A DNA stretch of 64,000 bases from Mesorhizobium qingshengii (GCF_027563465.1 NZ_JAPFQA010000008.1:173190-237189), one strand, 5' to 3'. Numbered from the stretch's first letter, positions 28,783-37,554 are shown. The notes: generated from the letters alone by a model not told the origin. Made by a program: numbers and translations.

Positions 28783-29532
28783 ATGGGCTCCTGGGCAACT
28801 GCCGCGCCTGCCGTCACTGCGGCTTTTCTGGCCTCTCTGGTGGAGGCAGTCGAAGCCCTTACCATCGTGCTGGCGGTGGCCACTGTGCGCGGCTGGCGCC
28901 CGGCCCTGATCGGAACCGGGGCCGGGTTGACATTGCTGGCGCTGCTGGTGCTGGCGCTCGGGCCGCTGCTCAACCGGGTGCCCCTGCGCGCGCTGCAGTT
29001 AGTCATCGGCGTCCTACTGCTGCTGTTCGGCCTGCGCTGGCTGCGAAAGGCCATACTGCGGGCTGCCGGGATCATCCCTCTACACGACGAGGCCAAAGCG
29101 TTCGAGAAGGAAGAGGAAAATCTTCGTCAGGCCGAAGGCCGCAAGGAAACGCATCTCGATTGGTTGGCCGGCGTCACTTCCTTCAAGGCCGTTATGCTGG
29201 AGGGGCTTGAGGTCGTGTTCATCGTCATCGCGGTTGGGGCCGGCCGAGGATTGCTTGTTCCCGCCGCCATCGGCGCTCTCGCGGCCTGCCTGCTGGTGCT
29301 GCTGATCGGCATCCTGGTACATCGGCCGCTGGCCCGCGTGCCCGAGAACACGCTCAAGTTCGGCGTCGGCGTTATGCTTTCGGCCTTCGGTGTGTTCTGG
29401 ACCGGTGAAGGATTAGGGGTCGATTGGCCGGGTCAGGATCTGGCGATCCTGGCCTTTGCCGTGATCTTCCTGGTAGCGGGCTTTGCGACCGCCAAACTGG
29501 CGGCGCGTCGCTCCTTGGAGGTTTCGTCATGA
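28783..29532 (+). CDS. COG4280-type integral membrane protein
   Basis: This 249-aa protein has six or so membrane helices in two similar halves. Each half has an acidic motif within a helix, LVEAVEALTIVLA (about 19-31) and MLEGLEVVFIVIA (about 138-150), separated by a charged cytoplasmic loop (LHDEAKAFEKEEENLRQAE). This duplicated ExxE layout is what I associate with COG4280 membrane proteins, which resemble cation transporters of the UPF0016 type. The ATG at 28783 follows a GGGGGA ribosome site. It overlaps the next gene by 4 bp. The substrate is unknown; context suggests ion or metal handling. Confidence 0.75.
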   Translation: MGSWATAAPAVTAAFLASLVEAVEALTIVLAVATVRGWRPALIGTGAGLTLLALLVLALGPLLNRVPLRALQLVIGVLLLLFGLRWLRKAILRAAGIIPLHDEAKAFEKEEENLRQAEGRKETHLDWLAGVTSFKAVMLEGLEVVFIVIAVGAGRGLLVPAAIGALAACLLVLLIGILVHRPLARVPENTLKFGVGVMLSAFGVFWTGEGLGVDWPGQDLAILAFAVIFLVAGFATAKLAARRSLEVSS

Positions 29533-29744
29533 ACGTCGTCTCGCTCATTCTGCGCGAACTGGCCGGCATGTTTGTCGACGACGAATTCTTGGCACTGGCC
29601 GTGTTGGCCGTCGTAGCCGTTGCTGCAGGGCTTGCGAGCTGGCTGGCGGCGCCACCGCTCCTTGTCGGCGGGGTTCTGCTCGTCGGTTGCGTCACGGTGG
29701 TCGTGTTCAGCGTGCTCAACTCGAGTGGAAATCACCGGACATGA
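29529..29744 (+). CDS. Small two-helix membrane protein
   Basis: This 71-aa protein (MNVVSLILREL...) has two hydrophobic helices, about residues 20-38 and 44-63. Starts further upstream lie inside the previous gene; the ATGA overlaps on both sides (29529-29532 and 29741-29744) fix both ends and show tight coupling with the COG4280 protein and the MFS transporter. No family recognised. Confidence 0.65.
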   Translation: MNVVSLILRELAGMFVDDEFLALAVLAVVAVAAGLASWLAAPPLLVGGVLLVGCVTVVVFSVLNSSGNHRT

Positions 29745-31003
29745 ACCCTCCTTCGACCAGCAAGCGGAAGGCCGACCGAATGTCGGCAAAGCCCCAAGGT
29801 TGGCTCAACCGGACGGTCCTCGGCGCTGGCCTCACGAGCGCGCTCGGCGATTTCTGCTACGAGACGACAACCGTCATCTTGCCAGGCTTCCTCGCGGTGC
29901 TTGGAGTGCCAGCGGCAGCTCTCGGCATCATCGAGGGGATCGCCGACGCGATCATGAGCTTCACAAAAATGGCGGCCGGGTACGTCGCCGACAGGTTCGG
30001 CCATCGCAAGGTGCTGGTTATGATCGGCTACGGGCTGACGCCTGTCGGCCAGGTGCTCATCGCTCTTGCATTGGGCTGGCCGCTGGTCCTCGTCGGGCGG
30101 ATCGTCTCCTGGTTCGGAAAAGGCCTGCGAGGCCCGTTGCGGGATGCGATCGTGGTGCAGTCGATCACGCCGGAAACGCGGGGCAGGGCCTTTGGCTTTC
30201 ACCGCGCGATGGATACGACCGGCGCGGTGGCAGGACCGCTGCTCGGCGTCGCGCTGCTCGGCTGGGCACAAGGATTGACCTGGGAGAATGCGGCCGGACC
30301 TTTTCGCATGGTATTCTGGATGACCCTCATCCCCGGGGCACTCGCGGTCCTGGCGTTCCTGACGCTGGTCAAGGACCCCGAGCAATCGGCTAACCCTGAA
30401 CTGAAATTCTTCTCGACCCTGCGTGGCCTCCCGGCCCGCTTCAGGGATTATCTCGCGGCCGTCGGCATTTTCGGGGTCGGTGATTTCTCGCATACCCTGC
30501 TCGTACTGGCTGCAACGCAGTTGCTGACACCGAAGATGGGCGTCGTCCACGCCGCGCAGGTCGCAGGTCTGCTCTACGTTTGGCGCAATGTCGTCCAGGT
30601 CGCCACGTCCTATCCGGTCGGGGTGCTGGCGGACAGGTACGGCCAGCGCGCTGTCCTGGTCGCCGGCTACGCTCTAGGTGTGCTCACCGCCGCGCTCACA
30701 GCGCTCGCCTTCGCATTTGCTGCCGAGAGCCTTGCCGTCCTTGCAGCGATTTTCTTCGTCGCCGGTCTCTATGTCGCCATTCAGGAAGCGCTGGAGCCGA
30801 CCGTTACCGCCGAGATGGTCGACCAGGCCACCCTCTCGACGAGCTACGGTGCCCTCGGCACTGTCAACGGTGCGTCAAAATTCGTTTCCAGCGCAGCAGT
30901 CGGACTGCTGTGGACCGTGATCTCGCCTGTGTTCAGCTTCGGCCTTGCCGCCGTCCTGATGGCCGCCGGCACCTTGTGGCTGGCCAATGTGCGAGATCAC
31001 TGA
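29741..31003 (+). CDS. MFS transporter
   Basis: The start at 29741 (MNPPSTSKRKADRMS) overlaps the previous stop by ATGA; a longer frame from 29483 would run through the small membrane gene and is not credible. The 420-aa product has twelve helices and MFS motif A, GYVADRFGHRKVL (about 76-88), with a second copy GVLADRYGQRAVL in the C-terminal half. It is close in pattern to MFS proteins annotated as permeases in metal-resistance islands. It ends just before the promoter and riboswitch of the fluoride operon. Substrate unknown. Confidence 0.82.
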   Translation: MNPPSTSKRKADRMSAKPQGWLNRTVLGAGLTSALGDFCYETTTVILPGFLAVLGVPAAALGIIEGIADAIMSFTKMAAGYVADRFGHRKVLVMIGYGLTPVGQVLIALALGWPLVLVGRIVSWFGKGLRGPLRDAIVVQSITPETRGRAFGFHRAMDTTGAVAGPLLGVALLGWAQGLTWENAAGPFRMVFWMTLIPGALAVLAFLTLVKDPEQSANPELKFFSTLRGLPARFRDYLAAVGIFGVGDFSHTLLVLAATQLLTPKMGVVHAAQVAGLLYVWRNVVQVATSYPVGVLADRYGQRAVLVAGYALGVLTAALTALAFAFAAESLAVLAAIFFVAGLYVAIQEALEPTVTAEMVDQATLSTSYGALGTVNGASKFVSSAAVGLLWTVISPVFSFGLAAVLMAAGTLWLANVRDH

Positions 31004-31012
31004 GGACCGGCC

Positions 31013-31041
31013 TTGCCGATTCTCCACAACCTCCTTATGTT
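31013..31041 (+). promoter_or_regulatory. Sigma70-type promoter of the fluoride operon
   Basis: TTGCCG (31013-31018) and TATGTT (31036-31041) are separated by exactly 17 bp. Transcription would begin at about 31048, the first base of the riboswitch fold. Confidence 0.6.
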
Positions 31042-31048
31042 GAATTGC

Positions 31049-31098
31049 AAGGGGATGGAGTCCCCCAAAACCGCCCGCGAGGGCTGATGACTCCTGCC
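31049..31098 (+). promoter_or_regulatory. Fluoride riboswitch (crcB motif)
   Basis: The segment follows the crcB-motif layout: GGGG-ATG-GAGT-CCCCC, AAAA, CCGCCC, a GCGA loop, GGGC, TGATG, ACTC-CTGCC. GGGG pairs with CCCC, GCCC with GGGC, and the distal GAGT with ACTC, giving the pseudoknotted fold known from Thermotoga and Pseudomonas fluoride riboswitches. A terminator follows about 40 bp later, and the downstream operon contains two crcB genes, so it should allow read-through when fluoride is bound. Confidence 0.93.
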
Positions 31099-31139
31099 GC
31101 GTGGAGACGCGCGGTGGGAGCCGGACGAGTGCCCGACCG

Positions 31140-31162
31140 ACCCGCCGCGATGCGGGTTTTTT
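31140..31162 (+). terminator. Intrinsic terminator, expression platform of the fluoride riboswitch
   Basis: ACCCGC and GCGGGT form a stem around a 6-nt loop and are followed by a run of six T. It lies between the aptamer and the first gene of the operon, as expected for transcriptional control. Confidence 0.85.
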
Positions 31163-31220
31163 GTTGCCCGAATTCCACGTACCCGAGGGTGCCGGCCCGT
31201 CCGGCCGGAAGGAGCGTGCG

Positions 31221-32381
31221 ATGGAAAACGTCTGGCTGGTTTCGGCGGTCTGGTTGGGGCTGGCCCTGCTTGCGTCGATCATCTCCATCCGGGTGGCGAT
31301 ATCGGTCGCCCTGATCGAGATCATCGTCGGCGCTGTCGCAGGCAACACCATCGGCCTTCACCTGACCGAGTGGGTAAACTTCCTCGCCGGCTTCGGCGCA
31401 ATCCTGCTCACCTTCCTCGCGGGCACCGAAATCGACAGTCGTGTCGTCCGCAAGCATTTCTGGTCGAGCATGACGATCGGCGTCGTTGGTTTTATCGCGC
31501 CCTATCTGGGAGTTCTGCTTTACGCACACCACGTCATCGGCTGGCCGTGGCCGCAGGCGCAGATCGCCGGCATATCGCTCTCGACGACTTCGGTCGCGGT
31601 GGTCTACGCGGTGATGGTGGAGACGGGCTTCAACAAGTCCGAGATGGGCAAGATCATCCTTGCCGCCTGCTTCATCAACGATCTCGGCACGGTGCTCGCG
31701 CTTGGCATCGTCTTCGCGCATTTCGACTATTGGCTGGCGCTGTTCGGGGCTGTCACTGCTGCCGCGCTCTGGATGCTGCCGCGCTTCGCACCGTGGTTCT
31801 TCACCAAGGTTGGTCACCGGGTCAGCGAACCGGAAACAAAATTCATCTCGCTGGTGCTGCTCGGCCTCGGCGGACTTGCCTCGATCGCTGGCAGCGAGGC
31901 GGTGCTGCCGGCCTACCTAGTCGGCATGGCGTTGGCCCCCGCTTTCCTTGCCGATCCAGAATTGCCCCACCGCATGCGCATCATCGCCTTCACCATCCTG
32001 ACCCCCTTCTACTTCCTGAAAGCCGGGTCGCTCGTTGACTTCCACGCCGTCGTTTCCGCAGCCGGACTGATCGCGGTCTTTCTCGCCATTAAGATGGCAA
32101 CCAAGTTCGTCGGTATCCTGCCGCTCACCAAGGTGTTCCGGTTCGAGGCGCGCGAAGGCATGTACACGACGCTTCTGATGTCGACCGGACTGACCTTCGG
32201 CACGATCTCGGCCCTTTTCGGCCTCACCAACCACATCATAGACCAGCACCAGTACACGATCCTGGTGACGGCCGTGATAGGCAGCGCCCTGGTGCCGACG
32301 CTGATTGCCCAGCGCTGGTTCCAGCCCGTGTTCAAGCCGATCGGCAGGGACCCGGCACTGTCCTCGGAAGAGGAGGCCTGA
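31221..32381 (+). CDS. Cation/proton antiporter (CPA2, Na+/H+ antiporter family)
   Basis: The start at 31221 (MENVWLVSAVW) follows GGAAGGAG at ideal spacing; an upstream GTG at 31101 would lie within the riboswitch leader. The 386-aa protein has about twelve helices with CPA2 features: FLAGTEIDSRVV (about 65-76) and the helix with FINDLGTVLALG (about 147-158), which contains the Asn-Asp pair of such exchangers. Sodium/proton antiporter genes are among the known neighbours of fluoride riboswitches. It probably restores ion or pH balance during fluoride stress. First gene of an operon running to 37554 with gaps of at most 21 bp. Confidence 0.85.
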   Translation: MENVWLVSAVWLGLALLASIISIRVAISVALIEIIVGAVAGNTIGLHLTEWVNFLAGFGAILLTFLAGTEIDSRVVRKHFWSSMTIGVVGFIAPYLGVLLYAHHVIGWPWPQAQIAGISLSTTSVAVVYAVMVETGFNKSEMGKIILAACFINDLGTVLALGIVFAHFDYWLALFGAVTAAALWMLPRFAPWFFTKVGHRVSEPETKFISLVLLGLGGLASIAGSEAVLPAYLVGMALAPAFLADPELPHRMRIIAFTILTPFYFLKAGSLVDFHAVVSAAGLIAVFLAIKMATKFVGILPLTKVFRFEAREGMYTTLLMSTGLTFGTISALFGLTNHIIDQHQYTILVTAVIGSALVPTLIAQRWFQPVFKPIGRDPALSSEEEA

Positions 32382-32382
32382 C

Positions 32383-32802
32383 ATGTACAAGAAGATCTTG
32401 ATCGCCAATGACGGCTCCGAGGGAGGCGCAAGGGCGCTGTCTGTCGCTATCAAGCTGGCGCATCGGCTCAAGGCAAGGCTGGACATGATCTGCGTCGAGG
32501 AAATGCCGATCGCCCCGGCAACCATCGACGAGATAGTCGAAGAACAGCTCGAGGAAAATCACCGCTACGAAAGGGTGATCGGACAAGCCCGGTCCCAGGC
32601 AACGGCCGCCCGCGTGAAGATCGAGACTCACGTCGTCTCCGGTCATGCGGTGTCGAGCATCGTCGAATTCATCGAGCGCGGCGGATACGACCTGCTGGTC
32701 GTTGGCTTCATGGGCCACTCCGCCCTTTACAACCGATTGATCGGGGGCACCACCGATCGTCTGGTCGAACTAGCACCCTGCCACGTGCTGGTGGTGAAAT
32801 GA
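32383..32802 (+). CDS. Universal stress protein, UspA family
   Basis: The start at 32383 (MYKKILIANDGSEGG) is 2 bp after the antiporter stop, with GAGGAGG just upstream inside it. The 139-aa product has the UspA fold: N-terminal ILIANDGSEGG and C-terminal VGFMGHSALYNRLIGGTTDR, close to the ATP-binding G2xG9xGS/T pattern. UspA genes are recurrent members of fluoride-riboswitch operons. It overlaps the next gene by 4 bp. Confidence 0.9.
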   Translation: MYKKILIANDGSEGGARALSVAIKLAHRLKARLDMICVEEMPIAPATIDEIVEEQLEENHRYERVIGQARSQATAARVKIETHVVSGHAVSSIVEFIERGGYDLLVVGFMGHSALYNRLIGGTTDRLVELAPCHVLVVK

Positions 32803-34457
32803 ACGACGGCCGTCAAATCTCGGGGCAGTCCGCTTCGGTCGATGAGCGGGAAGCGAAGCGAAACGGCGCATCGCCCGGCCGCCCGATCCCTGCAAAGGAT
32901 ACCGAGGCGCGTCCGCCGCATCCGAAGCTCGGACCCAAGGTTTTCCAAAGCATACTGGGTGAAGCGCCTGAGGAAATTCCCGAAACGCCAGCCTGCTTCG
33001 GGGACCTCAATCTCGACCAGATCATCGCGGCCGTCACGGCTGGCCGGGAAGAGTACGAATCGCGGCCGTTCTTTCACGCGTCCCTGCACACCGTCGACGC
33101 GGTCCACTATCGCCACGAGGTGTTTCGCGATCTCGAAAGCGAGACGGTCTTTGAATGCGTCGCGGAGTTCACGCGCAAGATGCGACAGATGCGCGAGCAG
33201 ATCACAAAATCCGGCAAGCTTTACTACAAATACCAGAAGGAAAGATTGCTTCTGGACGCAGTCTCGACCTACTGCGAGGCCGTAGCCTGCGTGGCGAGAG
33301 ATCTGGGCACCGCCGATCTGCGCTCGCGCGGCTTTGTCGCGTTTCGCGAATTCCTGGCCGGCTACATAGACTCTGCCTCCTTCACCTCGCTTCGGGACGA
33401 AGCCAAAGCCCTTTATGACGGTCTTTCGACCGTAAAGTATTGCATGAACATCAAAGGTACTCGCATCAGGGTCCGCAAACCGGAATCCGAGATCGATTAC
33501 AGCGCCGAGGTGGAAAGAACCTTCGAGAAATTCAAACGCGGGGCGGTGAAAAGCTATCTGGTCGAATTCCGTGACTCGCTGGACATGAACCATATCGAGG
33601 CGGCGGTGCTGTACCTAGTCGCGAAACTGTACCCGAACGTGTTTATCGCGCTTAGCGATTTCTGTGCTCGCAATGCAGCCTATCTTGATCCGAAAGTCTC
33701 CGCTTTCGACCGCGAGGTTCAGTTTTACGTCGGCTATCTCCAATACATCGAACGCTTCAAGCAGGCCGGGCTCAGTTTCTGCTATCCACGGCTCTCGATC
33801 ACCGACAAAGCGATCCGCAGCGTCGACGGCTTCGATCTGGCGCTTGCCGGAAAACTGATCGCGGAGAACACTTCGATCGTCTGCAACGACTTCCACCTTC
33901 AGAACCCCGAATGCATTTTCGTGGTGACAGGGCCGAACCAGGGGGGAAAAACCACCTTTGCCCGGACCTTCGGGCAGCTGCATTTCCTGGCGAGCGTCGG
34001 ATGTCCGGTTCCCGGCAGGGAAGCCAGTTTGTTCCTGTTCGACAAGCTGTTCACGCATTTCGAGAAAGAGGAGGACATCCACACGCAACACGGCAAGCTT
34101 GAGGAGGACCTGATCAGGATTCACGACAGTCTCGGACGGGCAACCCCGAACAGCATCGTGATCATGAACGAGATATTCACCTCGACCACGCTGCACGATG
34201 CCCTTTTCCTGGGCAAGAAGGTGGTGGGAAGCATTGCCGCTCTCGACGCGCTGTGCGTCTGCGTGACATTCGTCGATGAGTTGGCATCCCTTAATGAGAA
34301 AACTGTCAGCCTGGTGAGCACGGTCGGCACGGCCAATTCGACAGAGCGCACGTACAAGATCGTCAGAAAGCCGGCGGATGGTCGGGCCTACGCCATGGCG
34401 ATCGCAAGGCGACATCGCCTTGCCTACGACGACTTGAAGGAAAGGCTGCGGACATGA
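32799..34457 (+). CDS. MutS-like ATPase, first of a tandem pair
   Basis: This 552-aa protein has the MutS core and ATPase domains but no N-terminal mismatch-binding domain. Motifs: Walker A GPNQGGKTTF (about residue 379), EEDIHTQHGKLEEDL (signature-type region), Walker B SIVIMNEIFTSTT and a VTFVDELASL segment replacing the usual THF motif. The first 60 residues are charged and probably disordered. MutS-like proteins are reported among genes under fluoride riboswitches, with no clear role. ATGA overlap with both neighbours. It may form a heterodimer with the following paralogue. Confidence 0.82.
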   Translation: MNDGRQISGQSASVDEREAKRNGASPGRPIPAKDTEARPPHPKLGPKVFQSILGEAPEEIPETPACFGDLNLDQIIAAVTAGREEYESRPFFHASLHTVDAVHYRHEVFRDLESETVFECVAEFTRKMRQMREQITKSGKLYYKYQKERLLLDAVSTYCEAVACVARDLGTADLRSRGFVAFREFLAGYIDSASFTSLRDEAKALYDGLSTVKYCMNIKGTRIRVRKPESEIDYSAEVERTFEKFKRGAVKSYLVEFRDSLDMNHIEAAVLYLVAKLYPNVFIALSDFCARNAAYLDPKVSAFDREVQFYVGYLQYIERFKQAGLSFCYPRLSITDKAIRSVDGFDLALAGKLIAENTSIVCNDFHLQNPECIFVVTGPNQGGKTTFARTFGQLHFLASVGCPVPGREASLFLFDKLFTHFEKEEDIHTQHGKLEEDLIRIHDSLGRATPNSIVIMNEIFTSTTLHDALFLGKKVVGSIAALDALCVCVTFVDELASLNEKTVSLVSTVGTANSTERTYKIVRKPADGRAYAMAIARRHRLAYDDLKERLRT

Positions 34458-35974
34458 AGCCGCTTCTCATGCACAGGGATCGTGATTTTGATCTGCAGGG
34501 TGCCTTGCCGTGGAACGAGCAGGATCTGACGCAGGACCTCGAACTCGGCACGCTGTTCGAGACCATGGCGCACGGCGATGCATTTCTGAAGGACATGGCA
34601 AGACGGGGCATCCTGGCATCCGCGACTGATCCGTCGTCCATCGTCTACCGCCAGGACGTTCTGAAGGACTGCCTGGACAAACCGGCCGTCGTCCATGCCA
34701 TCTATGAGATCGCGGTCGATGCCATAGAGGGCGAAAGGAAGAACCACTGGGGACTCGTCATGGGATATCCCGACTCAGTCCTGCGCCGGTCGGTCGATGT
34801 GATGGGCCTGTTCATCGTGTCCCTGAAGAAACTTCGCGCCTTCGGCGAAAGCCATGCCGGCAACTTCAGCTCAGCGGGGTTCAGGACGTTTTTTGCCATG
34901 CTGGCAAGCGAACTCGGCGATGACTATTTCGCCGAGGTGCAGGAGCATCTGAAAGAGCTGAAATTCTGGAACGGGGTCCTGGTCAGCGCGGAGCTGGGAG
35001 CGGGCAACAAGGGTGTAAACTACGTCCTGCGCAAGCCGCTCGACATCGACCGCGGGTGGATAAGGCGTATTTTCGCGAGGAAAGTTCCCAGCTACAGCTA
35101 CCAACTTGCTTCTCGCGATGAAAATGGCGCCAGGGCGCTTTCGGAGTTGCGGGACCGAGGCCTCAACCTCGCAGCCAACGCGCTCGCGCAATCCAACGAT
35201 CACATTCTCAGTTTCTTCAGGCAGTTGCGGGCCGAACTTGCGTTCTATCTGGGCTGCCTCAACCTGAACAAGCGGCTTTCCGAGCTCGACGAGCCGGTCT
35301 GCTTCCCGGAGCCGGTCGCCCAGACGGAACATCGCCACATTGTCGCCGGCCTGTACGACATCTGCCTTGCCCTGACCAAAGGGCAGCGGGTGGTCGGCAA
35401 TGATCTGGATGCGAACGGGAAGGACATGGTCGTCATCACCGGCGCCAACCAGGGCGGCAAGTCGACATTTCTCCGCGGCGTCGGTCTTGCCCAATTGATG
35501 ATGCAATGTGGCATGTTCGCGCCGGCGCAATCCCTTCGCGCCAGCGTCTGCGACAGCGTCATCACGCACTACAGGCGCGAGGAAGATGCCACGATGAAGA
35601 GCGGCAAGCTGGACGAGGAACTCACCAGAATGAGCGATATCGTGGATCATGCGACGTGCGGCTCGATGGTCTTGTTCAACGAGTCGTTTGCCGCCACCAA
35701 CGAAAGAGAGGGGTCGCAGATTGCAACTCAAATCGTGAACGCGCTGACCGAGGCGGGGATCAAAGTCTTCTTCGTCACGCATCTGTATGAATTTGCGCAC
35801 GATCTTCACAATACGGAACGGCCCGACGTGAAATTCCTGCGCGCCGAAAGGCAGGCCGATGGAACGCGAACTTTCAGATTAAACGAAGGCGAGCCGTTGC
35901 AGACAAGCTACGGCGAAGATTTGTATCATAGGATATTCGAGACTCCTTCTACGGGCCACGAACTCCGCCAGTAG
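34454..35974 (+). CDS. MutS-like ATPase, second of a tandem pair
   Basis: This 506-aa protein has Walker A TGANQGGKSTFLRG (about 327-340), a signature-like EEDATMKSGKLDEEL, Walker B SMVLFNESFAATNEREG and the histidine of FFVTHLYEFAHDL, the full set of a MutS ATPase. As with the upstream paralogue, mismatch-recognition and connector domains are absent. It is divergent in sequence from its neighbour, so the pair is unlikely to be a recent duplication. In the middle of the fluoride operon; overlaps the previous gene by 4 bp. Confidence 0.82.
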   Translation: MKPLLMHRDRDFDLQGALPWNEQDLTQDLELGTLFETMAHGDAFLKDMARRGILASATDPSSIVYRQDVLKDCLDKPAVVHAIYEIAVDAIEGERKNHWGLVMGYPDSVLRRSVDVMGLFIVSLKKLRAFGESHAGNFSSAGFRTFFAMLASELGDDYFAEVQEHLKELKFWNGVLVSAELGAGNKGVNYVLRKPLDIDRGWIRRIFARKVPSYSYQLASRDENGARALSELRDRGLNLAANALAQSNDHILSFFRQLRAELAFYLGCLNLNKRLSELDEPVCFPEPVAQTEHRHIVAGLYDICLALTKGQRVVGNDLDANGKDMVVITGANQGGKSTFLRGVGLAQLMMQCGMFAPAQSLRASVCDSVITHYRREEDATMKSGKLDEELTRMSDIVDHATCGSMVLFNESFAATNEREGSQIATQIVNALTEAGIKVFFVTHLYEFAHDLHNTERPDVKFLRAERQADGTRTFRLNEGEPLQTSYGEDLYHRIFETPSTGHELRQ

Positions 35975-35995
35975 AACACAACAAGCGAGGCGAAC

Positions 35996-36301
35996 ATGAG
36001 TAGGGAAACTGATTTCGTCCGGATCGTCCGGCTGCACAAGAGATGGGCGGACGGCTACACGCTGCTAACCCTGCTGCTGATCCTCGTGCTCTTCACAGGG
36101 ACCTATGTGCTCTACGATCAAGCCGGCATGGATGGAGCCGAGCGGACGGGTGCCCTCATCTTGATGGGCACCATCATACTGGCCACGGCTATTTGGCAGG
36201 CGGTCGGCCTTGGCGTTGCGCGTGTGCATATGCTGATCGAGGGAATGGACCTCGACGCCCGATCAAAGCGCGGCGACAAGCCGCCAGCAGATCAACCATA
36301 G
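35996..36301 (+). CDS. Small two-helix membrane protein of the fluoride operon
   Basis: This 101-aa protein begins MSRETDFVRIVRLHKRWADG after an AAGCGAGGCG ribosome site, with two helices at about 20-39 and 50-70 and a charged cytoplasmic tail. No family recognised. It lies 21 bp after the MutS-like gene and 18 bp before crcB, so it is a member of the operon. Confidence 0.7.
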   Translation: MSRETDFVRIVRLHKRWADGYTLLTLLLILVLFTGTYVLYDQAGMDGAERTGALILMGTIILATAIWQAVGLGVARVHMLIEGMDLDARSKRGDKPPADQP

Positions 36302-36319
36302 CGAACCGGGCCTCAGAGC

Positions 36320-36724
36320 ATGAAGGACGTTCTCCAGGGATTGATATGGGTCATTCTGGGCAGCGCTATCGGCGGCCCGACACGGTATTTCGTGTCCGGT
36401 CTCGTTGGCCGCCACATCGGCGAGACGTTTCCCTTGGGCACGATGGTCATCAATGTCAGCGGAGCGTTCTTCATGGGCGTGCTCGCGGCCGCCGCTGCGA
36501 TAGGGGGAATGTTGCCGATGCCTGTCGCCTGGCAATTCGCTGCCACTGGATTCCTTGGCAGCTACACCACCGTTTCGTCGTTCAGTCTGCAGACACTGGC
36601 GCTCGTCCGTGACGGCCAGTTCCTGCGTGCAGGCGCCAATGTGACCTTGTCGCTTCTTCTCTGCCTGTCGGCGGTGGCGCTCGGATACGCGGTCGGCTCT
36701 GCCATGTTGGGTGCGAACGCATGA
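36320..36724 (+). CDS. crcB: Fluoride channel CrcB/Fluc, first subunit
   Basis: This 134-aa, four-helix protein has family motifs GGPTRYFVSG (about 16-25), LGTMVINVSGAFFMG (central Asn) and GFLGSYTTVSSFSLQT, the TTxSxFS fluoride/sodium site. CrcB channels export fluoride passively as dual-topology dimers. It overlaps the next crcB gene by 4 bp. Two adjacent genes suggest a heterodimer whose subunits have opposite fixed topologies. Confidence 0.95.
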   Translation: MKDVLQGLIWVILGSAIGGPTRYFVSGLVGRHIGETFPLGTMVINVSGAFFMGVLAAAAAIGGMLPMPVAWQFAATGFLGSYTTVSSFSLQTLALVRDGQFLRAGANVTLSLLLCLSAVALGYAVGSAMLGANA

Positions 36725-37212
36725 ACCAGTTGGAGGAAGTCGAGGCTGACGAGCAACCCCCGTTGCGATCCGAAAGCCCGGCCAAGGTCCGACGGCAGGC
36801 GATCCCCGAGATAGCGCAACTCTATCTTGCCGTTTCGGCAGGCGCGGTCATCGGCAGCGTCTTGCGCGCTCTTGCCTCGATCGGCGCCCTTGCCTGGCTT
36901 GGCCCGGGTTTTCCCTGGGGCACCTTGTTCGTGAACGTCCTGGGTTCGTTCGTCATCGGCTTTTATGCGACGCTGACCGGCCCGGATGGACGCGTGCTTG
37001 CCGGAACGCGGTGGCGTCAGTTCGTCATGACCGGGATCTGCGGTGGGTTCACAACGTTTTCGACTTTCAGCCTCGAAACGTTCCGTCTCTTTCAGGGAGG
37101 CCACTGGCCAATGGCAGGGTTGAACGTCGGCGTCTCGATTGTGACCTGGCTCGTTGCAGTGTGGCTCGGCCACATGGTCGCATCGCGCCTCAACAGGTTG
37201 GGAGGAGTCTGA
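36721..37212 (+). CDS. crcB: Fluoride channel CrcB/Fluc, second subunit
   Basis: This 163-aa protein carries a 35-residue charged N-terminal extension, absent from the first copy, and then the Fluc fold: SVLRALASIGAL, WGTLFVNVLGSFVIGF and GICGGFTTFSTFSLET. The extension would place its N-terminus differently from that of the first copy, in line with opposite insertion in a heterodimer. ATGA overlap with the upstream crcB; 3 bp gap to the DUF190 gene. Confidence 0.95.
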   Translation: MNQLEEVEADEQPPLRSESPAKVRRQAIPEIAQLYLAVSAGAVIGSVLRALASIGALAWLGPGFPWGTLFVNVLGSFVIGFYATLTGPDGRVLAGTRWRQFVMTGICGGFTTFSTFSLETFRLFQGGHWPMAGLNVGVSIVTWLVAVWLGHMVASRLNRLGGV

Positions 37213-37215
37213 ATC

Positions 37216-37554
37216 ATGCAGATACCAAGACAGGCGATGCTTCTGCGCATTTTCATCGGCGAGGACGACCGGGACAATGGCCGTCCGCTCTATGAATCGA
37301 TCGTGCTCAAGGCCCGCGAAATGCATCTGGCGGGCGCGACGGTGTTGCGCGGCGGCATGGGATTCGGCCATTCGAGCCGGCTACACACGACAAAGATCCT
37401 CCGGCTTTCGGAAGACTTGCCGCTTGTCGTCGAGATTGTCGACAGCGAAGACAAGATCAACGCTTTCTTGCCGGTGCTCGAAACGATCATGAGCAGCGGC
37501 CTGGTGACGCTGGAGAAGGTTCAGGTGCTGCAGTACGGGTCGGCTGCTCGATGA
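37216..37554 (+). CDS. DUF190 protein associated with CrcB
   Basis: This 112-aa protein has the DUF190 pattern: LRIFIGEDDRDNGRPLYE (about 10-27), AGATVLRGGMGFGHSS (about 39-54) and LPLVVEIVDSEDKI. The fold is PII-like. DUF190 genes are frequent partners of crcB and may sense or gate fluoride transport; the mechanism is not established. It is the last gene of the operon; no clear terminator follows. Confidence 0.9.
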   Translation: MQIPRQAMLLRIFIGEDDRDNGRPLYESIVLKAREMHLAGATVLRGGMGFGHSSRLHTTKILRLSEDLPLVVEIVDSEDKINAFLPVLETIMSSGLVTLEKVQVLQYGSAAR

